NCBI RefSeq assembly: GCF_014302995.1
Contig: NZ_CP060295.1
Span: 4,641,501-4,705,500 of the forward strand
Direction of reading: 5' to 3'
From: Variovorax sp. PAMC26660
Lineage (GTDB): Bacteria > Pseudomonadota > Gammaproteobacteria > Burkholderiales > Burkholderiaceae_C
DNA length: 64,000 nucleotides
A model generated the notes under the pieces. That model ran no database searches. It saw only the letters and a list, made by a program, of their open reading frames with translations, and was not told the DNA's origin. Made by a program: the position numbers and the translations under genes. This document shows, one piece after another, positions 8,082 through 16,213 of the stretch. Every line of letters begins with the position of its first letter. The stretch's first letter is position 1.

Positions 8082-8092
8082 GGTTCGCAAGC

Positions 8093-9097
8093 TCAGAAGG
8101 CGTACTTCTTGTAGTTCTGCTTGTCGACTTCGACCCAGGCCTGGCCCGTGACGATGATGCCGACGCCCGGGCCCTTCTTGACCGAGACCTTGTTGTAGCC
8201 CGGCACGCCCATGTCGGCGCCGTCGGTGATGGTCTTGCCGTCGATCAGCATCTTGGCCGCCTTGTTCATGACGAGGCCGGCGTCCTTCGGGTCCCAGAAG
8301 GCAATGCCGCCGACCGCGCCCGACTCGAGGAACTTGGCCGCCTCGCTCGGCAGGCCTGTGCCGAACACGCAGACCTTGCCCTGCAGGCCCGCTTCTTCCA
8401 CGGCGCGTCCGATGCCCAGCACGTCGAGCGACGACGAGCCCTGGAAGCCCTTCAGGTCGGGGTGCTTGCGCAGCATTTCCTTGGCCTTGCCGTAGGCCTT
8501 CTCGGCGTCGTTGAGCGATTCGTTCTTGGCATCGACCAGCGTCATCTTGGGGTACTTCTTCGCGTTCGACGCACCGCCGTCGGCCCACTGCACCTGCGAC
8601 TGGCTGCCCAGTGAGCCGACCAGCGAGGTCCACTTGCCCTGCTGGCCCATGCAGGCCGCGAGACGCTCGTTGATGCGCGCACCGTAGGCCGTGTTGTCGA
8701 AAGCCTCGATGTCGACCATGGTGTTCTTCTGGTTGTCGGCCTCGTGCGTCACGACCTTGATGCCGCGCTCCATCGCGCGCTTGAGCACCGGCTCCAGCGT
8801 GGGCGGGTCCATCGAGACCACGGCGATGGCATCGACTTTCTTGGCCACCAGGTCTTCCACCAGGCGTTGCTGCTGCGCGGCGTCCGACTGGGCCGGGCCG
8901 ATCTGGCGCGTGGTCACGCCCGGTGTGCTCGCGCCGAATTCCTTCACGCCCACTTCCATGCGGTTGAACCAGCTGATGCCCGTGATCTTGACCACGGTGA
9001 CGATGTCTTGCGGCTTGCCCTGCGCGTGCAACGCCGAGGCAAAGGCCACGGTGGTCAGTGCGAGTGCGGTGCAGGCGATCTTTGTTTTCTTCAGCAT
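8093..9097 (-). CDS. periplasmic sugar-binding protein
   Basis: A 334-residue substrate-binding protein with a Sec signal peptide (MLKKTKIACTALALTTVAFA, cleavage after LHA). It belongs to the peripla_BP_4 group and most resembles LsrB/RhaS-type proteins in its AIAVVSMDPPTLEPVLKRAM and VVTHEADN segments. It delivers sugar from the periplasm to the adjacent permeases. The neighbouring kinase, mutarotase and aldolase suggest a pentose such as deoxyribose or ribose; LsrB-like sequence alone would also allow AI-2 or rhamnose, so the ligand is not certain. Confidence 0.88.
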   Translation of the reverse strand: MLKKTKIACTALALTTVAFASALHAQGKPQDIVTVVKITGISWFNRMEVGVKEFGASTPGVTTRQIGPAQSDAAQQQRLVEDLVAKKVDAIAVVSMDPPTLEPVLKRAMERGIKVVTHEADNQKNTMVDIEAFDNTAYGARINERLAACMGQQGKWTSLVGSLGSQSQVQWADGGASNAKKYPKMTLVDAKNESLNDAEKAYGKAKEMLRKHPDLKGFQGSSSLDVLGIGRAVEEAGLQGKVCVFGTGLPSEAAKFLESGAVGGIAFWDPKDAGLVMNKAAKMLIDGKTITDGADMGVPGYNKVSVKKGPGVGIIVTGQAWVEVDKQNYKKYAF

Positions 9098-9107
9098 CTC
9101 TTGTCTC

Positions 9108-10160
9108 CTAGCCCTCGGGGTTTCTTTGCGTCGCGCCAGGAGGGAGCTGATGCGGCGGTGCGCTGGTGCGCGCAGTGGAAAGAAAGACGCGCAGGTCCTG
9201 CAGGCCGAAACGCCCGTAGGCCAGGAAGAACAGCAGCAGCAGGCCCCAGGCGCAGTCGCGGAAGAAATTGGAAATCTCCAGCAGGTTGAAGGTGCTCGAC
9301 AGCAGTTGCAGCGCCACCGCCGAGAAGAACAGGCACACCATGCGGCCGTAGCCGCCCTGCGGCCGCACGCCCGCCATCACCGTGATGAGGATGGCGATCA
9401 GCAGGTAGGAGTTGCCGTAGTCCGACTTCACGCTCGCGGTGCGCGCGGCGATGATCACGCCGGCCACGGACGCCAGCACCCCGCACAGCGCGTAGGTTGC
9501 GATCAGCATGCGGGCCTGCGAGATGCCGGCGTAGCGCGCCGCCTTGGCGTTGGTGCCGAGCAGGAACAGGCGGATGCCGAAGGGGCTCTGCCGCAGCAGC
9601 CAGCCGACGGCCAGCAGCATGACGAGGAAGATCACGAACGGAATCGGCACGCCCAGCACCATTTCGTTGCCGATGGCCGAGAACGCCTCGGCATCGCCCA
9701 CGCGCAGGCTGGAGCCACCCGTGAGCACCACGGCCAGGCCGGTGTAGAGCAGTTGCGTGCCCAGCGTGCAGAGGATGGGCGTGAGGCCGGCCTTGGCGAT
9801 CAGCACACCGTTGAGCAGCCCGCCGGCCAGGCCCATCGCCAGTGCAATGGCGGCGAACCAGCCGGTGTAGAGCCAGGGCGACACATCCGGCGCGGCCAGT
9901 TGCGGCGCGAGCGTGGCGGCCACCACGCCCGCCAGGTTGGCCAGCGCCACGCCCGACAGGTCGATGCCGCCGTTGCCCGAGATCATCGACAGCGCCACGC
10001 CCATGGCCAGCAGGCCGAGTTCGGGCAGCTGGCCGCCCATGGACTGGAAGTTGTAGACGTCGAGAAAGTCCCCTTTGGAGAGCACCGTCGCCACCACGAG
10101 GATGAGTACGTTGATGCCGACCAGGAAGTTGAGTTCGCGGTCTGAAAACTTGAGCTTCAT
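9108..10160 (-). CDS. sugar ABC transporter permease (second subunit)
   Basis: A 350-residue multi-spanning permease of the RbsC/LsrD family. The characteristic SMISGNGGIDLSGVALANLAG region and the AKAARYAGISQARM loop are present. It is unusually placed upstream of the binding protein, so the order in the operon is permease - binding protein - ATPase - permease. The C-terminal 30 residues are proline-rich and polar, a cytoplasmic tail. It starts 27 bases after the kinase stop with an AGGGAG ribosome binding site. Confidence 0.88.
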   Translation of the reverse strand: MKLKFSDRELNFLVGINVLILVVATVLSKGDFLDVYNFQSMGGQLPELGLLAMGVALSMISGNGGIDLSGVALANLAGVVAATLAPQLAAPDVSPWLYTGWFAAIALAMGLAGGLLNGVLIAKAGLTPILCTLGTQLLYTGLAVVLTGGSSLRVGDAEAFSAIGNEMVLGVPIPFVIFLVMLLAVGWLLRQSPFGIRLFLLGTNAKAARYAGISQARMLIATYALCGVLASVAGVIIAARTASVKSDYGNSYLLIAILITVMAGVRPQGGYGRMVCLFFSAVALQLLSSTFNLLEISNFFRDCAWGLLLLFFLAYGRFGLQDLRVFLSTARTSAPPHQLPPGATQRNPEG

Positions 10161-10187
10161 GAGGGAGTCCTCGGCTTGCTTGATGCT

Positions 10188-11132
10188 TCAGGCGGCGCGG
10201 CCCAGCAGCGCATCGACCTCGGCGCGCGTGGGCATCGAGGGCGCCGTGCCGGCACGTGTCACCGAGATGGCGGCCACTGCCGCGCCGAAGCGCGCGGCCT
10301 CGCGCGCGGTGGCGCCTTCGGCCAGCGCGGCCGCAAAGCCGCCGTTGAAGGCGTCGCCCGCGCCGGCGGTTTCCTTCACCGTGCCGGCGCGGAACACCGG
10401 AATGTGCTCGGAACCCTCGGCGCTGTGCAGCAGGGCGCCCTTGTCGCCGAGCGTGATGAGCGCACAGCCCACGCCCTTGGCGAGGAAGAAGTCGCCCGCG
10501 CGTTGCGCGTCTTCGATGGTTTCGACGGGCATGCCGCTCAGCGCCGCGGCTTCATGCTCGTTGGGCGTGATGTAGTCGCACAGCGCGTAGAGCGCGTCGT
10601 CGAAGGGCAGGGCGGGCGCGGGGTTGAACACCGTGACCGTGCCGGCTTCGCGTGCAATCTCCAGCCCGCGGCGCGCGGCGGCGGCCGGCTGTTCGAGCTG
10701 CGTGACGAACACGCGTGCGCTGCGGATCGCATCGGCTGCCGCGTCGACGTCGGCGGCATCGATCAGCATCGCGGCGCCCGGCACCACGATGATGGCGTTG
10801 TCGCCGGTGACTTCATGCACGTAGATGAACGCAGCGCCGGTCGGCTGCGCAGTCACCTGCGGTGCGCGCGGCGTGATGCCTTCGCGCGACCACAGGGCGA
10901 GCGCGTCGTTGCCGAAGGCGTCCTGCCCCAGCTTGGAGATGAACGTGACATCGGCGCCCGCGCGCGCGGCCGCCACGGCCTGGTTCGATCCCTTGCCGCC
11001 CGGACCCATCGCGAAGCCCGAGCCGGCGATGGTCTGGCCCACGCCCGGAAGGCTGGACGCGCGAAATGCGAGGTCGGCGACGAAGATGCCGAGCACGGCC
11101 ACGCCGTGCTGCCTGGAAGTGACGACGGTCAT
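10188..11132 (-). CDS. rbsK: ribokinase-like sugar kinase (PfkB family)
   Basis: A 314-residue PfkB-family kinase. The N-terminal GPGGKGSNQAVAAARAGA motif and the C-terminal ETAGAGDAFNGGFAAALA motif with the catalytic Asp are both intact. It phosphorylates ribose or deoxyribose at C5 using ATP. With DeoC in the same operon, deoxyribokinase activity is plausible, since the aldolase needs deoxyribose 5-phosphate. The start at 11132 is 4 bases after the RbsD stop, so the two are translated together; the longer frame opening at 11153 would overlap RbsD. Confidence 0.85.
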   Translation of the reverse strand: MTVVTSRQHGVAVLGIFVADLAFRASSLPGVGQTIAGSGFAMGPGGKGSNQAVAAARAGADVTFISKLGQDAFGNDALALWSREGITPRAPQVTAQPTGAAFIYVHEVTGDNAIIVVPGAAMLIDAADVDAAADAIRSARVFVTQLEQPAAAARRGLEIAREAGTVTVFNPAPALPFDDALYALCDYITPNEHEAAALSGMPVETIEDAQRAGDFFLAKGVGCALITLGDKGALLHSAEGSEHIPVFRAGTVKETAGAGDAFNGGFAAALAEGATAREAARFGAAVAAISVTRAGTAPSMPTRAEVDALLGRAA

Positions 11133-11136
11133 GGGG

Positions 11137-11589
11137 TCAGGCCTGCGGCGCAAGCACGCCCTTTTTGAAGATGAAGCAGCCGTAGAAGCGGCGCTCGCCG
11201 GTGGCGATCACGCAGTAGGCGCGGCGCGCGGCTTCGTAGAAGGCAAAGCGTTCGATGGCGCCGAGTGGACGCACGCGCCCCTCGGCCGCATCGATCTCGC
11301 GCTGCATCTCCTGCTGCACCGGCGGGATCTCGTGCGGCTGGCCCATGATTTCCATGCGGCGTGCCGGGTCGTCCACCGCCTCGTCGAGCGGCAGCACCGA
11401 CAGGATGGCGCGCGCCGCTTCCGTGGTGCCCACGCCGTCGATGCGCAACAGCCGGCCCAGCGTGGTCTGGCGTGCCACCGAATCGGCCGGAAAGTTGGCA
11501 TCGCACAGCACCAGTTCGTCGCCGTGGCCCATGGCGCGCAGGGCGTACAGCACGTCGGCATTGAGCAGTGGATGGATGGACTTCAGCAT
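11137..11589 (-). CDS. rbsD: RbsD/FucU family sugar mutarotase
   Basis: A 150-residue RbsD/FucU-family protein. The start MLKSIHPLLNADVLYALRAM with its conserved histidine, the GHGDELVLCDANFPA motif with catalytic His and Asp, and the terminal GERRFYGCFIFKKG region are all typical. It interconverts pyranose/furanose or anomeric forms so the kinase receives the right sugar form. The sequence leans toward FucU, but the neighbouring kinase favours a pentose. The ATG at 11589 has a GGAGACAAC leader; a 20-bp palindromic operator lies just upstream, implying a separate promoter for this half of the operon. Confidence 0.85.
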   Translation of the reverse strand: MLKSIHPLLNADVLYALRAMGHGDELVLCDANFPADSVARQTTLGRLLRIDGVGTTEAARAILSVLPLDEAVDDPARRMEIMGQPHEIPPVQQEMQREIDAAEGRVRPLGAIERFAFYEAARRAYCVIATGERRFYGCFIFKKGVLAPQA

Positions 11590-11641
11590 GTTGTCTCCTG
11601 CAAATGGAACTGTTCTTGTGGCCGCAATTCTTAGGGAAGGA

Positions 11642-11661
11642 AAACGTTTGCGCAAACGTTT
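11642..11661. promoter_or_regulatory. 20-bp perfect palindrome, LacI/RbsR-type operator
   Basis: The sequence AAACGTTTGCGCAAACGTTT reads identically on both strands and has the AAACGTTT core favoured by LacI/GalR-family regulators such as RbsR. It lies about 50 bases upstream of rbsD, between it and the aldehyde dehydrogenase gene. No LacI-type regulator is encoded in this window, so the partner protein is elsewhere. Confidence 0.7.
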
Positions 11662-11703
11662 GCTATTCGGGGATTTCCCTTGGTTTCGGTGTGCGCGCCA
11701 CGT

Positions 11704-14112
11704 TCATTCGCCATAGGGAATCCAGATGTTCTTGACCTGCGTGGCATGCCGCAGGAACAGCGGGCCTTCGGCGGCCGCGCCGTCGTGCCAGTCGGTGGCC
11801 AGGCCATGGTCGACCAGCGTGCGCTTGAGATTGCCGATCGACAGTCGCTCGGCGGTGCGCGACAGCTCTTTCGCACCGAAGACCCACAGCGCATCGATGT
11901 CGTCGTGCTCGGCCAGCGTCTGCGCGAGGCCGGCGGCTGGGCCGGTCACGAGGTTGACCACGCCGGCCGGCAGGTCGGAGGTTTCGAGCACCTGGTAGAA
12001 GTCGGTCGCGATCAGCGCGTGCTTCTCGCTCGGCACGATCACCGTGCGGTTGCCCATGGCGAGCAGCGGCGCGAGCAGGCTCACGAAGGACAGCAGCGGT
12101 GCCTCGTCGGGGCACACCACGCCGACCACGCCGATGGCCTCGATGGTGGCGAGCGCGACGCCACGCAGCGGCGGCACATGCACCGTGCCTTCGTACTTGT
12201 CGGCCCATGCACCGTAGGCGAAGAGGCGGCTCACGGCGGCGTCGACTTCGGCCTGCGCGGCGCGCGCGGCCACGCCGGTCAGGCTCGCGAGGCGTGCGGC
12301 GAATTCGCCGGCGCGTGCGGAGAGGTTTTCCGCCAGGTAGTAGAGCGCCTGGGCGCGGCGGTGCGGCGTGGCGGTCGACCAGCCCGCGGCGGCGCGCGCG
12401 GCGGCCACGGCGTTGCGGATGTCCTTGCGGTTGCCGGTGCCCACTTCGCCGAGGCGTTGGCCGGTGGCGGAGAACACGGGGTGCGAGAGTTCGCCGTCGG
12501 GGCGCACCTGCTTGCCGCCGATGAACAGCTTGGCCGTGCGGTCGATGGCCGGGAGCCCTGCGGCGACCGGCGCCTTGTCCGTTTCGTTCGCAGCTTCTGC
12601 AGCGGCTGTTGCCGAACGCGGCTTGCGCTCTGCCCACGCGCGCGGCTTCAGGTATTCGTAGCAGCCTTCGCGTCCGCCTTCGCGGCCATAGCCCGATTCG
12701 CGGTAGCCTCCGAAGCCCACGCCCGCGTCGAACAGGTTGGTTGCGTTGACCCACACCACGCCGGCCTGCAGTTGCGGCGCGATGCCTAGCGCAAGGCCGA
12801 TGGTCTCGCTCCACACGCTGGCCGCGAGCCCGTAGCGCGTGTTGTTGGCCAGCGCCACAGCCTCGTCAGGCGTACGGAAGGTCATCGTCACCAGCACCGG
12901 CCCGAAGATCTCTTCGGTCGCAACGGTGGAAGCAGGGTGCACGCCCGTCAGCAGCGTGGGCGGAAAGAAGCTGCCGCCCGCAGGCAACGCGCCCGGTGGC
13001 TGGTAGCAGGCCGCGCCTTCGCGCACGCCGGTGGCCACCAGCGAACGCACGCGCTCGAGCTGCGAGGGGTCGATCAGGCTGCCGATGTCGATTGCCTTGT
13101 CCAGCGGCATGCCTACGCGCAGGCTCTGCATGCGGCGCTTGAGGCGTTCGATGAAGTCGGCCGCAATGCCTTCCTGCAGCAGCAGCCGCGAGCCCGCGCA
13201 GCACACCTGGCCCTGGTTGAACCAGATGGCGTCCACCACGCCTTCCACCGCGGCATCGATGTCGGCGTCGTCGAACACGATGAAGGGCGACTTGCCGCCC
13301 AACTCCAGCGTGAGCGATTTGCCCGAGCCTGCGGTGGCTTCGCGGATCAGGCGGCCCACGTCGGTCGAGCCGGTGAAGGCGATCTTGTCGACGCCTTCGT
13401 GCGCGACCAGCGCAGCGCCCGTGGCACCGTCGCCGGTCACCACGTTCAGCACGCCGGCGGGCAAGCCGGCCTGCGCCGCCAGTTCGGCGAAGAGCAGTGC
13501 ACTCAGCGGCGTGAACTCGGCCGGCTTGAGCACCACCGTGTTGCCCAGCGCGAGCGCGGGCGCGATCTTCCAGGCCAGCATCAGCAGCGGGAAGTTCCAG
13601 GGAATGATCTGGCCGATCACGCCCAGCGGCACCTGGTCGGCGAACTCGCGCTCCTGCAACTGGGCCCAGCCGGCGTGGTGATAGAAGTGGCGCGCCACCA
13701 GCGGCACGTCGAGGTCGCGGGTCTCGCGGATGGGCTTGCCGTTGTCCAGCGCCTCGACCACCGCGAGCAGGCGCGCATTGCGCTGCACCATGCGCGCCAG
13801 GGCGTACAGATGCCGTGCGCGGCCATGGCCGCCGAGCGCCAGCCAGCCGGGCTGCGCGGCGCGCGCCGCGGCAACGGCAGCGTCCACGTCCTGCGCGGAG
13901 CCCTGTGCAATGGCGGCGAGCCGCTGGCCGGTGGCGGGCTCGGCCGTGTCGGAATGCGGGCCGGCCGACGCGTCGGTGAAGCGCCCGCCGATGAAATGGC
14001 CGAAGCCCTGTGCATGGCGCGAGAGCCACTGGCGGGCGTCGGTGTCGCTCTCTGGCGCGGGGCCGTAGTCCATGGTGTCGAAATAGCGTGCGACGCTGCT
14101 GTTGCTGCTCAT
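11704..14112 (-). CDS. double-domain aldehyde dehydrogenase
   Basis: An 802-residue protein with two aldehyde dehydrogenase modules. The N-terminal domain (about residues 35-495) is complete: the NAD-binding IPWNFPLLMLAWK motif, GSTDVGR, the LELGGKSPF glutamate motif, and the catalytic cysteine in FNQGQVCCAGSR. The second domain (about 525-802) has the oxidoreductase N-terminal fold but ends early and lacks both the ELGGK and GQxC motifs, so it should be inactive or structural. Between deoC and rbsD it most likely oxidises acetaldehyde released by DeoC, or a sugar aldehyde, to the acid. It starts 4 bases after the deoC stop. Confidence 0.88.
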   Translation of the reverse strand: MSSNSSVARYFDTMDYGPAPESDTDARQWLSRHAQGFGHFIGGRFTDASAGPHSDTAEPATGQRLAAIAQGSAQDVDAAVAAARAAQPGWLALGGHGRARHLYALARMVQRNARLLAVVEALDNGKPIRETRDLDVPLVARHFYHHAGWAQLQEREFADQVPLGVIGQIIPWNFPLLMLAWKIAPALALGNTVVLKPAEFTPLSALLFAELAAQAGLPAGVLNVVTGDGATGAALVAHEGVDKIAFTGSTDVGRLIREATAGSGKSLTLELGGKSPFIVFDDADIDAAVEGVVDAIWFNQGQVCCAGSRLLLQEGIAADFIERLKRRMQSLRVGMPLDKAIDIGSLIDPSQLERVRSLVATGVREGAACYQPPGALPAGGSFFPPTLLTGVHPASTVATEEIFGPVLVTMTFRTPDEAVALANNTRYGLAASVWSETIGLALGIAPQLQAGVVWVNATNLFDAGVGFGGYRESGYGREGGREGCYEYLKPRAWAERKPRSATAAAEAANETDKAPVAAGLPAIDRTAKLFIGGKQVRPDGELSHPVFSATGQRLGEVGTGNRKDIRNAVAAARAAAGWSTATPHRRAQALYYLAENLSARAGEFAARLASLTGVAARAAQAEVDAAVSRLFAYGAWADKYEGTVHVPPLRGVALATIEAIGVVGVVCPDEAPLLSFVSLLAPLLAMGNRTVIVPSEKHALIATDFYQVLETSDLPAGVVNLVTGPAAGLAQTLAEHDDIDALWVFGAKELSRTAERLSIGNLKRTLVDHGLATDWHDGAAAEGPLFLRHATQVKNIWIPYGE

Positions 14113-14116
14113 CGGG

Positions 14117-15196
14117 TCATCCGATCGGGTGGCGGTGGAAGGCCGAGTAGCGGCCCGTGACGTGGTGTTCCAGCTGGCGCTCGATGTCGGCCAGCAGGGT
14201 GGAGGCGCCGATGCGGAACAGGTCGGGCTCGAGCCAGGCGCGGCCCAGCTCTTCCTTCATGAGCACCTGGTAGTCGAGCGCGGTCTTGGCGGTGGAGACA
14301 CCGCCGGCGGGCTTGTAGCCCACCTGGAAACCCGTGCGGGCTTCGTACGCGCGGATCATGCGCAGCATCACCAGCGTGACCAGCGGCGTGGCGTTCACGC
14401 CTTCCTTGCCGGTGGAGGTCTTGATGAAATCGGCGCCAGCCATCATGCAGACCATCGAGGCCTTGGCCACGTTGCGCAGCGTCTTGAGCTCGCCCGTCGC
14501 GAGGATGGCCTTCACATGCGCATTGCCCGCGGCAAGGCGAAAGTCGCGCATCTCGTCGTAGAGCTTGCGCCACTGGCCGGTGAGCACGTGTTCGCGCGTG
14601 ATGACGATGTCGATCTCGGCCGCGCCGTCGCGCACCGAGGCTTCGATCTCCTTGAGCTTGAGCTCGTGCGGAATCAGCCCGGCCGGAAAACCGGTGGACA
14701 CCGCCGCCACCGGAATGCCGGTGCTCGCGAGCGCATCCACGGCCGTGGCCACGAAGCGGTGATAGACGCAGACCGCGCCGGTGTGCAGCGTGCGGTCTGC
14801 AAAGCCCAGCGCGGCCAGCAGGTCGGGGCGCACGGGGGTCACGGCCTTGGCGCACAGCCTGCGCACGCGCTCGGCCGTGTCGTCGCCGTTGAGCGTGGTC
14901 AGGTCGATGCAGGTGATGGCCTTGAGCAGCCAGCCGGCCTGCGCATCTTTCTTGACCGAGCGGCGGCCGGGCAGCGTGGCCACGCGGCGTTCAGCGGCCG
15001 AGAGGTTGATGCGGATGTTGTCGAACCAGCCGGTGTCGAAGGCTTGCGCGGTGTTGCGTGCGATGGCGTGCGGCTTGGTGTCGGGCGCCGTTGCCGCGGC
15101 GCTGGCGACAGCAGCCGGGGGCGATGCGGCCGCGACGCTCGAAACGGGGCGCGAGCGCACCGTGCCGCTGGCGCGAACGAGGGAAGTGGAGGTCAT
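14117..15196 (-). CDS. deoC: deoxyribose-phosphate aldolase
   Basis: A 359-residue class I aldolase cleaving 2-deoxyribose 5-phosphate to glyceraldehyde 3-phosphate and acetaldehyde. The Schiff-base lysine lies in DFIKTSTGKEGV, the second lysine in VGYKPAGG and the catalytic Asp in AEIDIVITREH. About 100 residues of alanine/arginine-rich sequence precede the catalytic barrel, so it is longer than the E. coli enzyme (259). The start at 15196 has a GGAAGTGGAGG leader. First gene of the minus-strand operon, facing the DeoR-type regulator across the palindromes at 15316 and 15347. Confidence 0.9.
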   Translation of the reverse strand: MTSTSLVRASGTVRSRPVSSVAAASPPAAVASAAATAPDTKPHAIARNTAQAFDTGWFDNIRINLSAAERRVATLPGRRSVKKDAQAGWLLKAITCIDLTTLNGDDTAERVRRLCAKAVTPVRPDLLAALGFADRTLHTGAVCVYHRFVATAVDALASTGIPVAAVSTGFPAGLIPHELKLKEIEASVRDGAAEIDIVITREHVLTGQWRKLYDEMRDFRLAAGNAHVKAILATGELKTLRNVAKASMVCMMAGADFIKTSTGKEGVNATPLVTLVMLRMIRAYEARTGFQVGYKPAGGVSTAKTALDYQVLMKEELGRAWLEPDLFRIGASTLLADIERQLEHHVTGRYSAFHRHPIG

Positions 15197-15315
15197 GGAG
15201 TGAAGGGCGCCGGGGCGCGCAGGCGCCGCGTGAGCGGCAGGCAGGCAAGGGGCATGTCTTTGTCTCCGGTCGTTGTGCATGCCGTCGTGCGGGGCCGGCG
15301 GCGTATTGGATTGAA

Positions 15316-15331
15316 TGTTATTTCAATAACA
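15316..15331. promoter_or_regulatory. DeoR-type operator, site 1
   Basis: TGTTATTTCAATAACA is a 16-bp inverted repeat with the same TGTTA...TAACA ends as the E. coli DeoR operator. It is in the intergenic space between deoC and the DeoR-family gene. Confidence 0.75.
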
Positions 15332-15346
15332 TTTATATGTGCAAGA

Positions 15347-15362
15347 TGTTTTTGAAATAACA
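15347..15362. promoter_or_regulatory. DeoR-type operator, site 2
   Basis: TGTTTTTGAAATAACA matches the reverse complement of site 1 at 15 of 16 positions. The two sites start 31 bases apart, about three helical turns, so both can be bound on the same DNA face. Confidence 0.75.
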
Positions 15363-15408
15363 TTTTCGATGCCCGATACTCGGGCTTGTGGACCAGAGGA
15401 ACCAGAAC

Positions 15409-16197
15409 ATGCGAAAGACCGCCGGCGCCGAGGCCCGGACCTTGCGCCTTGCAAAGATGCAGGAGCTCGTCGAGGCCGGTGGACCGTTGCCGATCAAGCA
15501 GGCCGCCCAGCGGCTGGACGTGACGGAAATGACGATCCGCCGCGACCTGTCGGCCGCCGATTCACCGCTCACCGCCCTCGGCGGCTACGTGCTTGCGACC
15601 ACATTGCCGGGCGCGGACAGGTACTCGCTCGACGAGGCCAGCGACCAGCACGCGGCACACAAGCGCGTGGCCTGCGAACGCGCCGCCACATGGGTGCAGG
15701 CGCACGACAGCCTGTTCATCGACTGTGGCACCACCATGGTCCATTTCGCGGAGGCCTTGCCGCCCGACATGCCGTTGAGCGTGGTGTGTTACTCCACGAA
15801 CATCGCGTCGATCCTGAGCCGCCGCCCGAACACGCAGTTGATGCTGCTGGGCGGCCTGTACCACGCGTCGTCGGCCACGTTCTTTTCCGACGAGGGACTG
15901 CAATATCTCAACCGGCTGGGCGTGAACAAGGCCTTCATTTCAGCCGGAGGACTGGACCTGGAGCGGGGCGCGAGCTGCTCCAACTTTCACGAAGTGCCGG
16001 TGAAGCAGGCGGCGATCCGCAGCGCGTCGCAGAGCTTCCTGATCGTGGATGAAAGCAAGCTCAATCGCCTGCGGCCCGCCTTCTTCAGTCCGCTCGATGC
16101 GTTTGCGCGCATCGTGGTGGGCGGTGCGCCTGCGCCGGGTTTGCGCAAGCAGTTCAAGGATTTGCCGATCGAGTTTGCGCGACCCACGGCCGCGTGA
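15409..16197 (+). CDS. DeoR-family transcriptional regulator
   Basis: A 262-residue DeoR-family repressor. The N-terminal helix-turn-helix contains QAAQRLDVTEMTIRRDLS, and the C-terminal sugar-phosphate sensing domain has FIDCGTTMVHFAEAL and SAGGLDLERGASCSNF. It is divergent from deoC, and two operator-like palindromes separate them, so it very probably represses the deoC operon (and itself) until a deoxyribose or ribose phosphate is present. The ATG at 15409 is preferred over the upstream GTG at 15388 because GAGG lies 8-11 bases before it. Confidence 0.88.
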   Translation: MRKTAGAEARTLRLAKMQELVEAGGPLPIKQAAQRLDVTEMTIRRDLSAADSPLTALGGYVLATTLPGADRYSLDEASDQHAAHKRVACERAATWVQAHDSLFIDCGTTMVHFAEALPPDMPLSVVCYSTNIASILSRRPNTQLMLLGGLYHASSATFFSDEGLQYLNRLGVNKAFISAGGLDLERGASCSNFHEVPVKQAAIRSASQSFLIVDESKLNRLRPAFFSPLDAFARIVVGGAPAPGLRKQFKDLPIEFARPTAA

Positions 16198-16213
16198 ATC
16201 GCTTGCGCTTCTC

